From the NCBI GenBank assembly GCA_016124445.1, contig WGNR01000010.1, positions 62,001 to 126,000 of the forward strand: a stretch of DNA of 64,000 nt. The letters are read 5' to 3'. This DNA is from a bacterium. GTDB lineage: Bacteria > Planctomycetota > Planctomycetia > Pirellulales > Pirellulaceae. The position numbers and the translations under genes are program-made. Within the stretch, counting starts at the first letter, position 1. Each line of letters starts with the position of its first letter. Of the stretch, positions 1 through 7,969 are shown piece by piece. The notes under the pieces were generated by a model that had not been told where the DNA came from, ran no database searches, and was given only the letters and a program-made list of their open reading frames with translations.

Positions 1-704
1 ACCAGGCGGATTTCCGAATCGCTGACTTGGATCGAATCGCCCAGGGTCGCTTCGATCTGCTGCAGGCGGTATTGCCCCTGCGAGGTCAACTGGACGACCC
101 CTTCTTTATAAACGACTGAGTCGCCCGGTTCGCGGAGTGATGGCGAGGAAGGCTTGCCGGATTGATCGTGCAGCCAATCCTTGATTTCAACTGGATCGAC
201 AAAGTCCGTCTTGAATTGAATGTCGCCGGAGCGAATCGTTCCGTCGGCCAGGCCCAGCAAAATACTTGTTTCGCCGGTAAGCGTCGAAACGGCCGTGATC
301 TGAACGTTCTCGACCAGTGCGACCTCGTGTACGACTTCAAAAGAGGAGGTGATCGGTTGGCTGTCGTCCTTGACCGGCGCGTCAGGTGGAGTGAGGCGAA
401 CGATTTTAAGCGTGCCGCCGCGGGTCAGCAGCCAGCCCATCGTTTGGTATTCGTTCAACTCGAAATGAATGACTTCGCCCGATTCCAGCGGCGACGGCCG
501 AACGCTGACCTCGTTGACTACAGCACTGCGGAAGAGTGGTACCACTTCCATCACCAGAACCAATGCCACCAGGCAAACGGCAATGATCGTTCCGATGCCG
601 CCAACGGTGATGACCCCCTCGGAAAGCACGTCTGACAAGCGCACGCTCCAGTGAGTTTTGAGCTTGCGCTTGCGTCCGGTGAATCTAGACTGGGGGACGT
701 TCAT
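1..704 (-). CDS. pstC: PstC-type phosphate ABC transporter permease, large form (C-terminus outside window)
   Basis: The ATG lies at 704-702 and 234 codons run open to the window edge, so only the N-terminal part is visible. The protein begins with a short basic cytoplasmic segment. One membrane helix follows at about residues 28-50 (VITVGGIGTIIAVCLVALVL), then a long non-membrane region rich in beta-strand-like sequence. This matches the enlarged PstC found in Pseudomonas and planctomycetes, where a big periplasmic domain sits between the first helix and the permease core. The gene follows pstS on the same strand after a 126 bp gap, as expected for a high-affinity phosphate uptake operon (PstS binds, PstC/PstA translocate, PstB powers). 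The permease core and EAA loop cannot be checked here. Confidence 0.8.
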   Translation of the reverse strand, partial: MNVPQSRFTGRKRKLKTHWSVRLSDVLSEGVITVGGIGTIIAVCLVALVLVMEVVPLFRSAVVNEVSVRPSPLESGEVIHFELNEYQTMGWLLTRGGTLKIVRLTPPDAPVKDDSQPITSSFEVVHEVALVENVQITAVSTLTGETSILLGLADGTIRSGDIQFKTDFVDPVEIKDWLHDQSGKPSSPSLREPGDSVVYKEGVVQLTSQGQYRLQQIEATLGDSIQVSDSEIRL

Positions 705-830
705 GAAAAAGCGAAAAACCTTGTTGCCATCGCGGGTGGCGGTAGGAGACTGGTGCCGGATAAGGCAAAGGCCTCCCACTTTTCAGCTGAGGGTAGGCGG
801 CCGATTCCGATCGTCGGTGCTGGTGAGAAA

Positions 831-1805
831 CTACTTCGCTTGAATGCCTACCTGTTCTAACTGCTGCTTGGCGATCGAAGCTGGAATCGGAAGATAACCA
901 TCTTTGACCACCGCCTTTTGTCCCTGTTGGCTGTAGATGTACTTCAGGAACTCTCGACGCAGTGGATCCAATTCGCTGCCTGGGCGGTAGTTCACGTTGA
1001 TATACAGAAAACGGGAAAGGGGATAGTCATCCGCATTCTCGGCGGTCGGTTCGACGAAATCGTCTCCTTCAACGGCCAATGGCAACGCGCGAACGTCTGA
1101 GGTGCGATAGCCAATCCCACTGTAGCCGATCCCAAACTGGTCGGTAGCGACCCCTTGCACGACCGACGAACTGCCAGGCTGCTCTTTCACCGTTGGCTTG
1201 TAGTCGCCGCCGAATAGGGCGTTCTCTTTGAAAAAGGCGTAGGTGCCGGAGGCCGAGTTACGACCGTACAAACTGATCGGAGATTGAGCGAAGGCACCAC
1301 CCTGCCTAAGTTGGCCCCACGTCGTGATGTCCTCCTTCAAGCCACCTTTGCGGTTGGTTGAGAAGATCGCATCGATCTGGGGCAACGACAAACCTTTGAT
1401 CGGATTGTCCTTGTTGACGTAAACAGCCAGCATGTCGATGCTGGTGCTCAGTGTGGTTGGCTTGTAACCGTAACGCTTCTCGAAGTCGTCGATCTCGTTG
1501 GCCTTCATCGGGCGGCTCATTGGGCCGAACGTGGCCGTTCCCTGAATCAACGCCGGTGGGGCGGTCGAGGAGCCTTTGCCTTCGATCTCGATCTGTACGT
1601 TGGGGTAGATCTCTTGAAAGCCTTCCGCCCACAGGGTCATCATGTTGTTCATCGTGTCCGACCCAATGCTCTTGATCGTGCCCGAGACGCCAGAGACTCG
1701 CTCGTAAGTCGGAAGGTCTGGGTCGACTTGTAATTGAGCCATCAGTACGCCCGGGCAGCAGCACGCCAGAACCAGAGAAAGCAGCAGCGACGGGTGGCGC
1801 GACAT
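831..1805 (-). CDS. pstS: Phosphate-binding protein PstS
   Basis: About 324 residues. The ATG at 1805 was chosen because it starts a clean signal sequence (SRHPSLLLSLVLAC...) with a GAAGGG ribosome site about 8 nt upstream; a longer reading from 1901 adds 32 residues without signal character. LVLAC could be a lipobox, so the mature protein may be lipid-anchored or periplasmic. The phosphate-binding fold is recognisable from the N-terminal GTIKSIGSDTMNN segment, the GKGSSTAPPALIQGTATFGPMSR region, and GRNSASGTY, which corresponds to the conserved phosphate-contacting SGT loop of the family. It delivers orthophosphate to the PstC permease encoded next. Family assignment is secure; the exact start is inferred. 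Confidence 0.9.
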   Translation of the reverse strand: MSRHPSLLLSLVLACCCPGVLMAQLQVDPDLPTYERVSGVSGTIKSIGSDTMNNMMTLWAEGFQEIYPNVQIEIEGKGSSTAPPALIQGTATFGPMSRPMKANEIDDFEKRYGYKPTTLSTSIDMLAVYVNKDNPIKGLSLPQIDAIFSTNRKGGLKEDITTWGQLRQGGAFAQSPISLYGRNSASGTYAFFKENALFGGDYKPTVKEQPGSSSVVQGVATDQFGIGYSGIGYRTSDVRALPLAVEGDDFVEPTAENADDYPLSRFLYINVNYRPGSELDPLRREFLKYIYSQQGQKAVVKDGYLPIPASIAKQQLEQVGIQAK

Positions 1806-2134
1806 AGGATTTAACCCTTCAAGAAGCATGATCAATCGATTGTTTTTCTGGGGTGCGGTCGTTCCAAGATTCCGCATGCGGGCGAAATTCGCATTAACCA
1901 TGCGCTAACACTGCGAAAAGTCGCCCTTGCTGGGCCAAAACGGAAGAGAAACAGGCGATTACCTGGGGATTTTCGGTCGTTTTGGCTAACCCGTTATCTT
2001 CTGGAATCTGGGAAGCGAAAGATAGCCCCTACATCTTTTGGATGGTCTTATTTACACAACGTTAATATTTCGTTCAACTACGGGACCACTCTTTTCTTTG
2101 CGGGTGAATACCAGGCAGGGGGCCTTTAGGCGGG
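1806..2134. other. Intergenic region upstream of pstS
   Basis: These 329 bp hold no convincing gene. They should contain the pst promoter on the - strand. GTTA-rich elements occur (for example GTTAGCGCATGGTTAAT on the - strand, near 1886-1904), spaced 11 bp like tandem Pho-type half sites. The match to any known Pho box is too weak to call. The 3' end of the EF-hand lipoprotein gene begins at 2135. Confidence 0.4.
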
Positions 2135-3883
2135 CTACTGATCCACTTCCGAGGAAGTGGCTTCATCGATGGTCAGAAAGCCATCTTTGTCGAGATCGAG
2201 TTGCTGGAACTGATCGGACGTTCCGAGAAACTCACGAGGGCTAATATCGCCGTCGCCGTTGTAATCCATTCCAGTGAACCAGGCAGGAGCGTTGCCGTTC
2301 GTTTGGACCATCGCGGCTTCCATTGGCATGACCGGCACGGGGCCTGGGTTGTCCTGATCGCCGCGGAAGAACTCGAAAACGATCAGCGAAGGGATCTCAT
2401 CAAACTCGACGGAACTCGACCGGTTGGAATCGATCGCTTGTAGCATTTTGTCCAATTGCCCTAATTCGCGGGCCGAAAGCTTCTGGTCGTGGTTGGGATC
2501 GAGTGCCCGGAACAACGGGTCGTCTCCTTCGATCCCCTGCAAGCGGATATGGCAGCGACGAAACCAATTCTGCTGCGAAAGGGTCGCCTCGATCTCTTCC
2601 GGATAGAGCTTCTCGTTGCCATCCTTATCGGCCAGTTCAAAATTGATAGGTGTCCCTTGCTCAGGCAGTTCGTCCTTTTTCAGGTAGCCGTCTTGGTTGT
2701 TGTCGTAAATTCGCAATAGGTTTTCGGCCTGTTGCGAGGAATACTGGTTTTCGACATTATCCCGAGCGCGAAACACCAACCAGTCTTTGCCAAGCTCCAG
2801 GGCAACTTCGTTGTCATCGGCCAATACTTCTGAGGCTGGTTTGTCGACGCTCGCCAGCTTGATCCGCGACGCTTCTCCTCGTTTGCCGAAGTGAATCGTC
2901 AACTCATAGTGAGGCGGTAGATCAGGTATCGCCTTGAGTTCTTCCAGGTTCAAAGCTCCGTTGCCGTCGCTATCGATCGCGTGCAGCAGGTTCTCGGCCG
3001 GGAACCGGGAAAGATCGAGGTTGGCGCCATGCTCGTAGATTTCCTGCATCGCATACAGAAGTTCGTTCCAAGGGGTACGGTCATCCAAGGTGAACATTGC
3101 CTGGCCACCGAAGAAGCGACGCCGATCGCCGGAACGCGTCATGTCGTCGTCCGAGCGCCCACTGGCGGCGAGAAGTTCCATTGGCGAGACGATCTCGTCG
3201 TCGTCCAAGTCACGCTGACGAATCAGCGCATTGGCACCGATGATTTCATCTGGCTCGATTGTCCCATTGCCATTCTTATCAAGCAGTTGGCGTAGCGGTG
3301 AATCGGATCGACTACGATCGGCCGCGTAGGAGGTGCGGCGAACCGAGAACGCTTCGGTCCTGGCTCCGCTCCGACTGACCAGCCGCGGAACTTCCGATCG
3401 ATCGACCCAGCCGTTGCGGTTGGTATCGTAGCGATCGATGTTCTGCTTGCGCTGGCGGGGATCTTCGAACGAAAGATTCCCGAACTGACCGGCGCGGATC
3501 TCTGGCTGATCGGCCAACTCGTCCCAGGTAGCCGTCCCGTCCTTGTTGGTGTCAGCCAGGTCGATCACGTAATCGACTAGCGATTCCAATGCTTGATCAT
3601 ACGGTTGATCGTCGATCCAGAGCCGAACGTCGACGCGATAGGGGCCTTCGGAGGTAAACAGCAACAGCTTTTGCGGCTCGACGGTTGGTTCTAAATCAAA
3701 CGGAATCCCTGCTTCTGGCACGGCTGCAGATTCGATCGATACCTCGCGTACGGTCGGCGTCGGCGCTGGATCCTCTTGTGTCACCGTTGACGCTGCGGGT
3801 TTGACCACAGGCGGAGGGGATCCCTGTTTCAGGCATCCGGTCAGACAAACCAGCGAGATCGAAAGAATCAATAGCGTACGCAT
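2135..3883 (-). CDS. Secreted lipoprotein with eleven EF-hand-like calcium loops
   Basis: About 582 residues. The ATG at 3883 starts a lipoprotein signal (RTLLILSISLVCLTGC) with Cys 17 as the expected lipidation site; it lies one base beyond the stop of the upstream DUF1501 gene (TGATATG), indicating translational coupling. Eleven EF-hand-like loops are spread through the chain, among them DTNKDGTATWDE, DTNRNGWVDRSE, DKNGNGTIEPDE, DSDGNGALNLEE, DNNQDGYLKKDE, DYNGDGDISPRE and DLDKDGFLTIDE. Others are degenerate (DLDDDEIVSPME, DPNHDQKLSARE, DSNRSSSVEFDE). Calcium binding outside the cytoplasm is the likely biochemical property; no catalytic domain was recognised. It is the last gene of an operon with DUF1549/DUF1553 and DUF1501, a pair typical of planctomycetes whose function is still poorly known. 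Confidence 0.85.
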   Translation of the reverse strand: MRTLLILSISLVCLTGCLKQGSPPPVVKPAASTVTQEDPAPTPTVREVSIESAAVPEAGIPFDLEPTVEPQKLLLFTSEGPYRVDVRLWIDDQPYDQALESLVDYVIDLADTNKDGTATWDELADQPEIRAGQFGNLSFEDPRQRKQNIDRYDTNRNGWVDRSEVPRLVSRSGARTEAFSVRRTSYAADRSRSDSPLRQLLDKNGNGTIEPDEIIGANALIRQRDLDDDEIVSPMELLAASGRSDDDMTRSGDRRRFFGGQAMFTLDDRTPWNELLYAMQEIYEHGANLDLSRFPAENLLHAIDSDGNGALNLEELKAIPDLPPHYELTIHFGKRGEASRIKLASVDKPASEVLADDNEVALELGKDWLVFRARDNVENQYSSQQAENLLRIYDNNQDGYLKKDELPEQGTPINFELADKDGNEKLYPEEIEATLSQQNWFRRCHIRLQGIEGDDPLFRALDPNHDQKLSARELGQLDKMLQAIDSNRSSSVEFDEIPSLIVFEFFRGDQDNPGPVPVMPMEAAMVQTNGNAPAWFTGMDYNGDGDISPREFLGTSDQFQQLDLDKDGFLTIDEATSSEVDQ

Positions 3884-3884
3884 A

Positions 3885-5204
3885 TCAACCCAGTATCTGC
3901 TGAATCGGGGTTCCTTCGGAGATCTTGATCGGGCGAGCTTGCGGCGAATAGTGTTCGGTCTTCGGATCGACCCCAACCGCTTTGCAAAGAGTGGCTAGAA
4001 GGTCTTGAACCTCCGTTTTGCCGTCGGTGACTTCCATGCCGGACTCGTTGGTTTGACCATGTGCCTGGCCGCCTGCGATGCCGCCCCCTGCCAAGACGCA
4101 GGTCCACGCATCGGGAAAGTGATCGCGTCCGGCGGTGCCGTTGATAGTCGGCGTGCGGCCGAACTCGCCCATCCAGCAAATGGTGGTCGTTTCCAGCAGA
4201 TCCCGTTCGGCTAGTTCTCGCATGAGAGTGCTCCAGCCTTGATCGAGTTCCTTGGAAAGCCGTTCGACCGTCGGGAAGTTGCCGGTGTGCGTATCCCAGC
4301 CAATCTGATTTCCACCGAGCGTCACTTCGACGAACGGTACCCCGCGTTCGACCAATCGCCGAGCGATCAAGCAGCCTTGGCCGAAGGTCCCTTTGCCGTA
4401 CGACTCGCGGATCTCCGTTGACTCTTTCGATAGATCGAACGCCGAGGCCGCTTCAGGATGCATCATCTTCACGGCCGATTGGAAGATGGTCGCTTGCGCT
4501 TCGACTGCCTGGGCCGGATGGCTGGCGAGAAACTGGCTCTGCTGTTCTTTCCATAAGGCCAGCCGAGCTTCGTGGCGTTTCTGGTCGAGCCCTGGGGGAA
4601 GCGAAAGGAAATCGACACCCAAATCAGCCATCGCATTAGGATCGTTCGCCGCGGCATTCCCCCGAGCACCGACCGTCGCGGCGGCATAGCGTGGCCCCAA
4701 GAAGCCTGGTCCGAGGGCTGAGCTGTTCAATAGCGTGCTCGGATTCACCGCCACGTAGTTTGGTAACGTCGATTCTCCATTGGCCATCGCCTTGGAGAGC
4801 GAGGCGCCGATGGCAGGATAGTTCAACGGGCCTCCGGGTCGCTGACCGGTATGCATCAGGTAAGTACCCCGCAGGTGGTCTCCTTCCTTGGTGCTCATGC
4901 CTCGCAAGATGGCCAACTGATCGGCTTGCTTTGCGAGCCCGGCAAAATGTTCGCTGAAGCGGAGACCAGGGACGTTGGTTTCGGTCTCTTTGAATTCGCC
5001 CCCGTTGGCATGCCCCGGTTTCATGTCGAAGGTATCGGTCTGCGTCGGTCCGCCTGCCATCCACAAAAGGATGCAGCTGCGTTTTCTCTGCGGATCGCTG
5101 CCGGCGGCCGCGGCTAGTTGCGGTAGCCAGGCACAACTGGCGGCACCGAGCAAGCCGGCCGATGTTTGCAGGAATCGACGTCGCGAGATATCGAAAGCGT
5201 TCAT
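3885..5204 (-). CDS. DUF1501 family protein, TAT-exported
   Basis: 439 residues. The N-terminus carries a twin-arginine export signal (ISRRRFLQTSAGLLGAAS). The body has the DUF1501 signatures: an early metal-site-like stretch (ILLWMAGGPTQTDTFDMKPG), then NQIGWDTHTGNF in the middle, and GEFGRTPTINGTAGRDHFPDAW near the end. These are reminiscent of the alkaline phosphatase/sulfatase superfamily, and many members are annotated as sulfatase-like, but no activity is established. The gene starts 10 bp after the DUF1549/DUF1553 stop and runs into the EF-hand lipoprotein with a one-base gap, so the three genes are probably one transcript. DUF1501 and DUF1553 genes occur as neighbours many times in planctomycete genomes. 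Confidence 0.9.
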   Translation of the reverse strand: MNAFDISRRRFLQTSAGLLGAASCAWLPQLAAAAGSDPQRKRSCILLWMAGGPTQTDTFDMKPGHANGGEFKETETNVPGLRFSEHFAGLAKQADQLAILRGMSTKEGDHLRGTYLMHTGQRPGGPLNYPAIGASLSKAMANGESTLPNYVAVNPSTLLNSSALGPGFLGPRYAAATVGARGNAAANDPNAMADLGVDFLSLPPGLDQKRHEARLALWKEQQSQFLASHPAQAVEAQATIFQSAVKMMHPEAASAFDLSKESTEIRESYGKGTFGQGCLIARRLVERGVPFVEVTLGGNQIGWDTHTGNFPTVERLSKELDQGWSTLMRELAERDLLETTTICWMGEFGRTPTINGTAGRDHFPDAWTCVLAGGGIAGGQAHGQTNESGMEVTDGKTEVQDLLATLCKAVGVDPKTEHYSPQARPIKISEGTPIQQILG

Positions 5205-5214
5205 CGTCTTTCCC

Positions 5215-6771
5215 TTAATGGTTCAACATGAATTCGGCACTGTTGGAAAGGACCCACAAGATGTCTCCCAAAGCCTGAGGCCGCTGCTGCGGTTCGACCT
5301 GACTGAGAAACTGGGTGTAACGATCCAGTTCGGCCTGGTTCGGTTCCCGGCTGTAGGCTGCCAGAAACAGGACATTCAATCGCTGCTGGTCCGACAGGAA
5401 CGGAGCCGACAGCGCCTTGAGCAGTTCGCTCGTTTCGGGAGAGGTGGCGGTCGAAACGGGCGGACCATTCATCACCGCCAACGCCTGAGGCATGCCGGTA
5501 TCGAACTGGGTGCGGTCCTTGCCGGCAGTTCGCATCCGGGCCACGAATTGGTTCCGGTTGCCATCATTTTGCAGCGCTTCGTCAGGCCCTTTCAGCAGAC
5601 CGACTTTGAGCATCGCATCGTAAAGCTGTTCCGGTGTGAGCGACTTGACTGCCATCCGGGCAAACAGTTTTGCCGGCGCCTCGGAATCGGCAACGGCCTG
5701 ACTACTGCGGGCATAGGTATCGGTGATGGCGATTGTTTCCAACAACAGGCGCAAATCAAACCCGCTGTGGATAAAGTATTCGGTCAGTTCGTCGAGCAGT
5801 TCCGGATGGCTGGGTGCATTCTGGGGCGACATGTCGTCGGCCGGGTGGACGATTCCACGGCCCATCATGTGGGCCCAAGCCCAATTCACCGCCCGGCGCG
5901 GCATGAAAGGGTTATCGCGCGACACGACCCAGATCGCCAGTTGTTGCCGCCGCGTGCCACCCAGCGAAGCATAGTTGGCCGTACTGCCAGGGAACGCCGG
6001 AGGCACAATTTCTTCGCTTTCCGGCAAGGTCACTTCACCCTGGTTGCGATCGACGATATCGAACCGGGCCAGGCCAACATTGTCGTCGCCAGGGCGTTCC
6101 AGTTGAGCGAAAAAGGCCGCCAGACCCCAGAAGTCGTGCTGCTTCCAGCGATCGAAGGGGTGATCGTGACACTGGGCACATTCCAATTGCAAACCGAGGA
6201 AGATCCGCGATGTTTCCCCGGCGAGTAGCTCAGGCTTCAACTGCTGCGCGGCGTAGAAGTAGCCGGGGCCGTTGTTGCCTTGAGTTGCCGTCAGGAATTC
6301 TTCGACCAAGCGGTCGTACCGAAGGTTCTGGGCGAACTTGCCGCGCAGCCAACGCTGCATACCGGCTTCGTTTCGCAGTTGTAGCGGGTCGTCGGTTGGT
6401 TCCAGGATCAAGGTCCGCCAGGTGTTAGCCAGATGCGTCGGATGTGCTGGCGACTTGAGTAGCTGAGCGATCAGCCGCTGCCGTTTGTCCGGAGCATTGT
6501 CTTCCAGATAAGCACGTGTTTGGGCCACGGTCGGAATGTTGCCGACCAGGTCGAGATAGGCTCGACGAATAAACTCGCCGTCCGATGCGAGCGGTGCCGC
6601 TTGCACATTTTCAGTATCCAACCGCTGCTGAATCAACGCATCGATCCGCGCCGCCATCGCCAGCATCTTGACGTGGGAATCCGATTCAACTTCTTCCGCT
6701 ACTAGCGGTCTGGAGATCGCCAGGCTTCCAAGCAGGAGTAGGGCGAATAACCGAAGCAGATTGCGAGACAT
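5215..6771 (-). CDS. DUF1549/DUF1553 domain protein, short form
   Basis: 518 residues with a Sec signal peptide (RNLLRLFALLLLGSLAIS). An N-terminal DUF1549 region (about residues 35-240) contains IDALIQQRLDTE, FIRRAYLDLVGNIPT and the heme/metal-like CAQCHDHPFDRW motif. A C-terminal DUF1553 region contains RRAVNWAWAHMMGRGIVHP and HPELLDELTEYF. Many family members exceed 700 residues and carry an extra planctomycete cytochrome domain (PSCyt1) at the N-terminus. That domain is absent here, so this is the short variant. It is the first gene of the operon with DUF1501 and the EF-hand lipoprotein. The CxxCH motif could bind heme, but this is inference. Function in the envelope is unknown. Confidence 0.9.
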   Translation of the reverse strand: MSRNLLRLFALLLLGSLAISRPLVAEEVESDSHVKMLAMAARIDALIQQRLDTENVQAAPLASDGEFIRRAYLDLVGNIPTVAQTRAYLEDNAPDKRQRLIAQLLKSPAHPTHLANTWRTLILEPTDDPLQLRNEAGMQRWLRGKFAQNLRYDRLVEEFLTATQGNNGPGYFYAAQQLKPELLAGETSRIFLGLQLECAQCHDHPFDRWKQHDFWGLAAFFAQLERPGDDNVGLARFDIVDRNQGEVTLPESEEIVPPAFPGSTANYASLGGTRRQQLAIWVVSRDNPFMPRRAVNWAWAHMMGRGIVHPADDMSPQNAPSHPELLDELTEYFIHSGFDLRLLLETIAITDTYARSSQAVADSEAPAKLFARMAVKSLTPEQLYDAMLKVGLLKGPDEALQNDGNRNQFVARMRTAGKDRTQFDTGMPQALAVMNGPPVSTATSPETSELLKALSAPFLSDQQRLNVLFLAAYSREPNQAELDRYTQFLSQVEPQQRPQALGDILWVLSNSAEFMLNH

Positions 6772-6922
6772 GATGCCGCCTCGATCGAAAAAGTAAGATT
6801 GCCTGATGAGTTCAACGAGTAGGGGGCAAGGGTACCCCGTTTATGGTCCATCTTACCAGTTTCCGAGCGAACGTTAACAAAAAAGCGTTCGATTTCAATG
6901 GTTTGTTCGGGGCAAAAAGAAA

Positions 6923-6949
6923 GGTGCCAGAGAGGTTATCTCTGGCACC
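6923..6949 (-). terminator. Rho-independent terminator
   Basis: A perfect 11 bp stem (GGTGCCAGAGA / TCTCTGGCACC) closes a 5-base loop. Read on the - strand it is followed by TTTCTTTTTG. It lies 22 bp past the stop of the 6972-7616 membrane protein gene. Confidence 0.8.
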
Positions 6950-6971
6950 CTGGACGAATCTCCCTGGCAAG

Positions 6972-7616
6972 CTAGCTCGCTTGCTTGGACTTTGCGTCGG
7001 CGGCGGCTCGACGCCCTCGAACCGCTTCGACTTCTTGGCTTTGTCCCCAAGAGTAAAGGAACAAACCAATGACCAAGCCCAAAACGCTCGCCGATAGCAC
7101 CGCGAACGGGCTTTGCGTAAAGGTCGAGTTCTGAGCGGCGGCCTGAGTGGTAAACATCAGGCCCAGCAAACTGATCACCAGCCCCAGTGCATCCGATAGG
7201 ATCTCTTTCAAACTGAAACCCATGTGAGCGAAGACGACCAGCTTGCCGATCACCAACTGCAGGGCAAAGCCCACCACGCCGGCAAACATCAAGGCAAACG
7301 CGATCCAGTGGAATGCCGGAAACTCAAGGGCTTCCGCCATGCGGTACAGCGGAGTCAGAATACCTGCGGTTGTGGCCTGAGCCGCTTTCGACTGATCGAC
7401 TTGGCTGGCAAGGTCATCCAGCTTCTGAGGAACTTCCTCAGCAACATTTTCTGCGTCTGCATTGTCCGTGGCCACCTTGTCCGTGGTGGGCGCGGTCGTC
7501 GTCTCGGCAGAAGCTTCTGCGGCGGGCTCTTGCTGTGCTTCTTGGGCCTGCACGACCAGGTTGAATGCTCCGAGCATGAGCACGGTAACTAAAGCGAACG
7601 CAATCAAACGAGACAT
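6972..7616 (-). CDS. Small membrane protein of unknown function
   Basis: 214 residues, preceded by a strong AGGAGGT ribosome site. A cleavable signal (SRLIAFALVTVLMLGAFNLVVQAQ) is followed by an acidic, Ala/Glu/Thr-rich low-complexity segment (about residues 25-75). Three hydrophobic helices follow, around FHWIAFALMFAGVVGFALQL, ILSDALGLVISLLGLMFTT and FAVLSASVLGLVIGLFLYS. The C-terminal tail is basic. No family was recognised. The acidic stretch should lie outside the cytoplasm. The gene stands alone, with its own terminator, between the DUF1549 operon and a divergent oxidoreductase. Confidence 0.75.
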   Translation of the reverse strand: MSRLIAFALVTVLMLGAFNLVVQAQEAQQEPAAEASAETTTAPTTDKVATDNADAENVAEEVPQKLDDLASQVDQSKAAQATTAGILTPLYRMAEALEFPAFHWIAFALMFAGVVGFALQLVIGKLVVFAHMGFSLKEILSDALGLVISLLGLMFTTQAAAQNSTFTQSPFAVLSASVLGLVIGLFLYSWGQSQEVEAVRGRRAAADAKSKQAS

Positions 7617-7969
7617 AACTACCTCCTCTTAACCTGAAACGAAGTTGCAATACGGTTCGCGCTTTCGGCGCGATTCTATGGCTCGCATCGAAGGAGAGTC
7701 TTTGCTTCCTGATGAAGTTTTCAAAAACTCGATTCGCTGCAACAACGCCATAAAAAGCCAGGCTGAACAGGTATTCGTCGAGGAAGCAGATTTATTTGCG
7801 AAATCGTTCGGATATCGCTGACGCCAAAACATGCGAAATTAGGGAAAGTAGATGCGAAAAATAGGCAAGCAAATGTTGCCATGACCCCTTCATCTTGTTT
7901 TTATAGAACTATGGCAGTTTCCCCGCCTTTCAAATTTTCCCTTCCTTCCCACGCTGGAGAATCTCGTTC
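7617..7969. other. Divergent intergenic region
   Basis: 353 bp between the membrane protein gene (- strand) and the Gfo/Idh gene (+ strand). Promoters for both must lie here. A TTGCCA at 7876 and TATAGA at 7902 could serve the + gene, but their 20 bp spacing is longer than usual. No ORF or structured RNA was recognised. Confidence 0.4.

Noticed and set aside
1806..1910. Possible Pho boxes upstream of pstS
   Set aside because: GTTA repeats spaced 11 bp exist but do not match a defined consensus well enough to call.
4975..6228. A 417-codon open frame on the + strand opposite the DUF1549 gene
   Set aside because: It is antisense to a gene with clear family motifs, has a composition typical of a shadow frame, and has no ribosome site.
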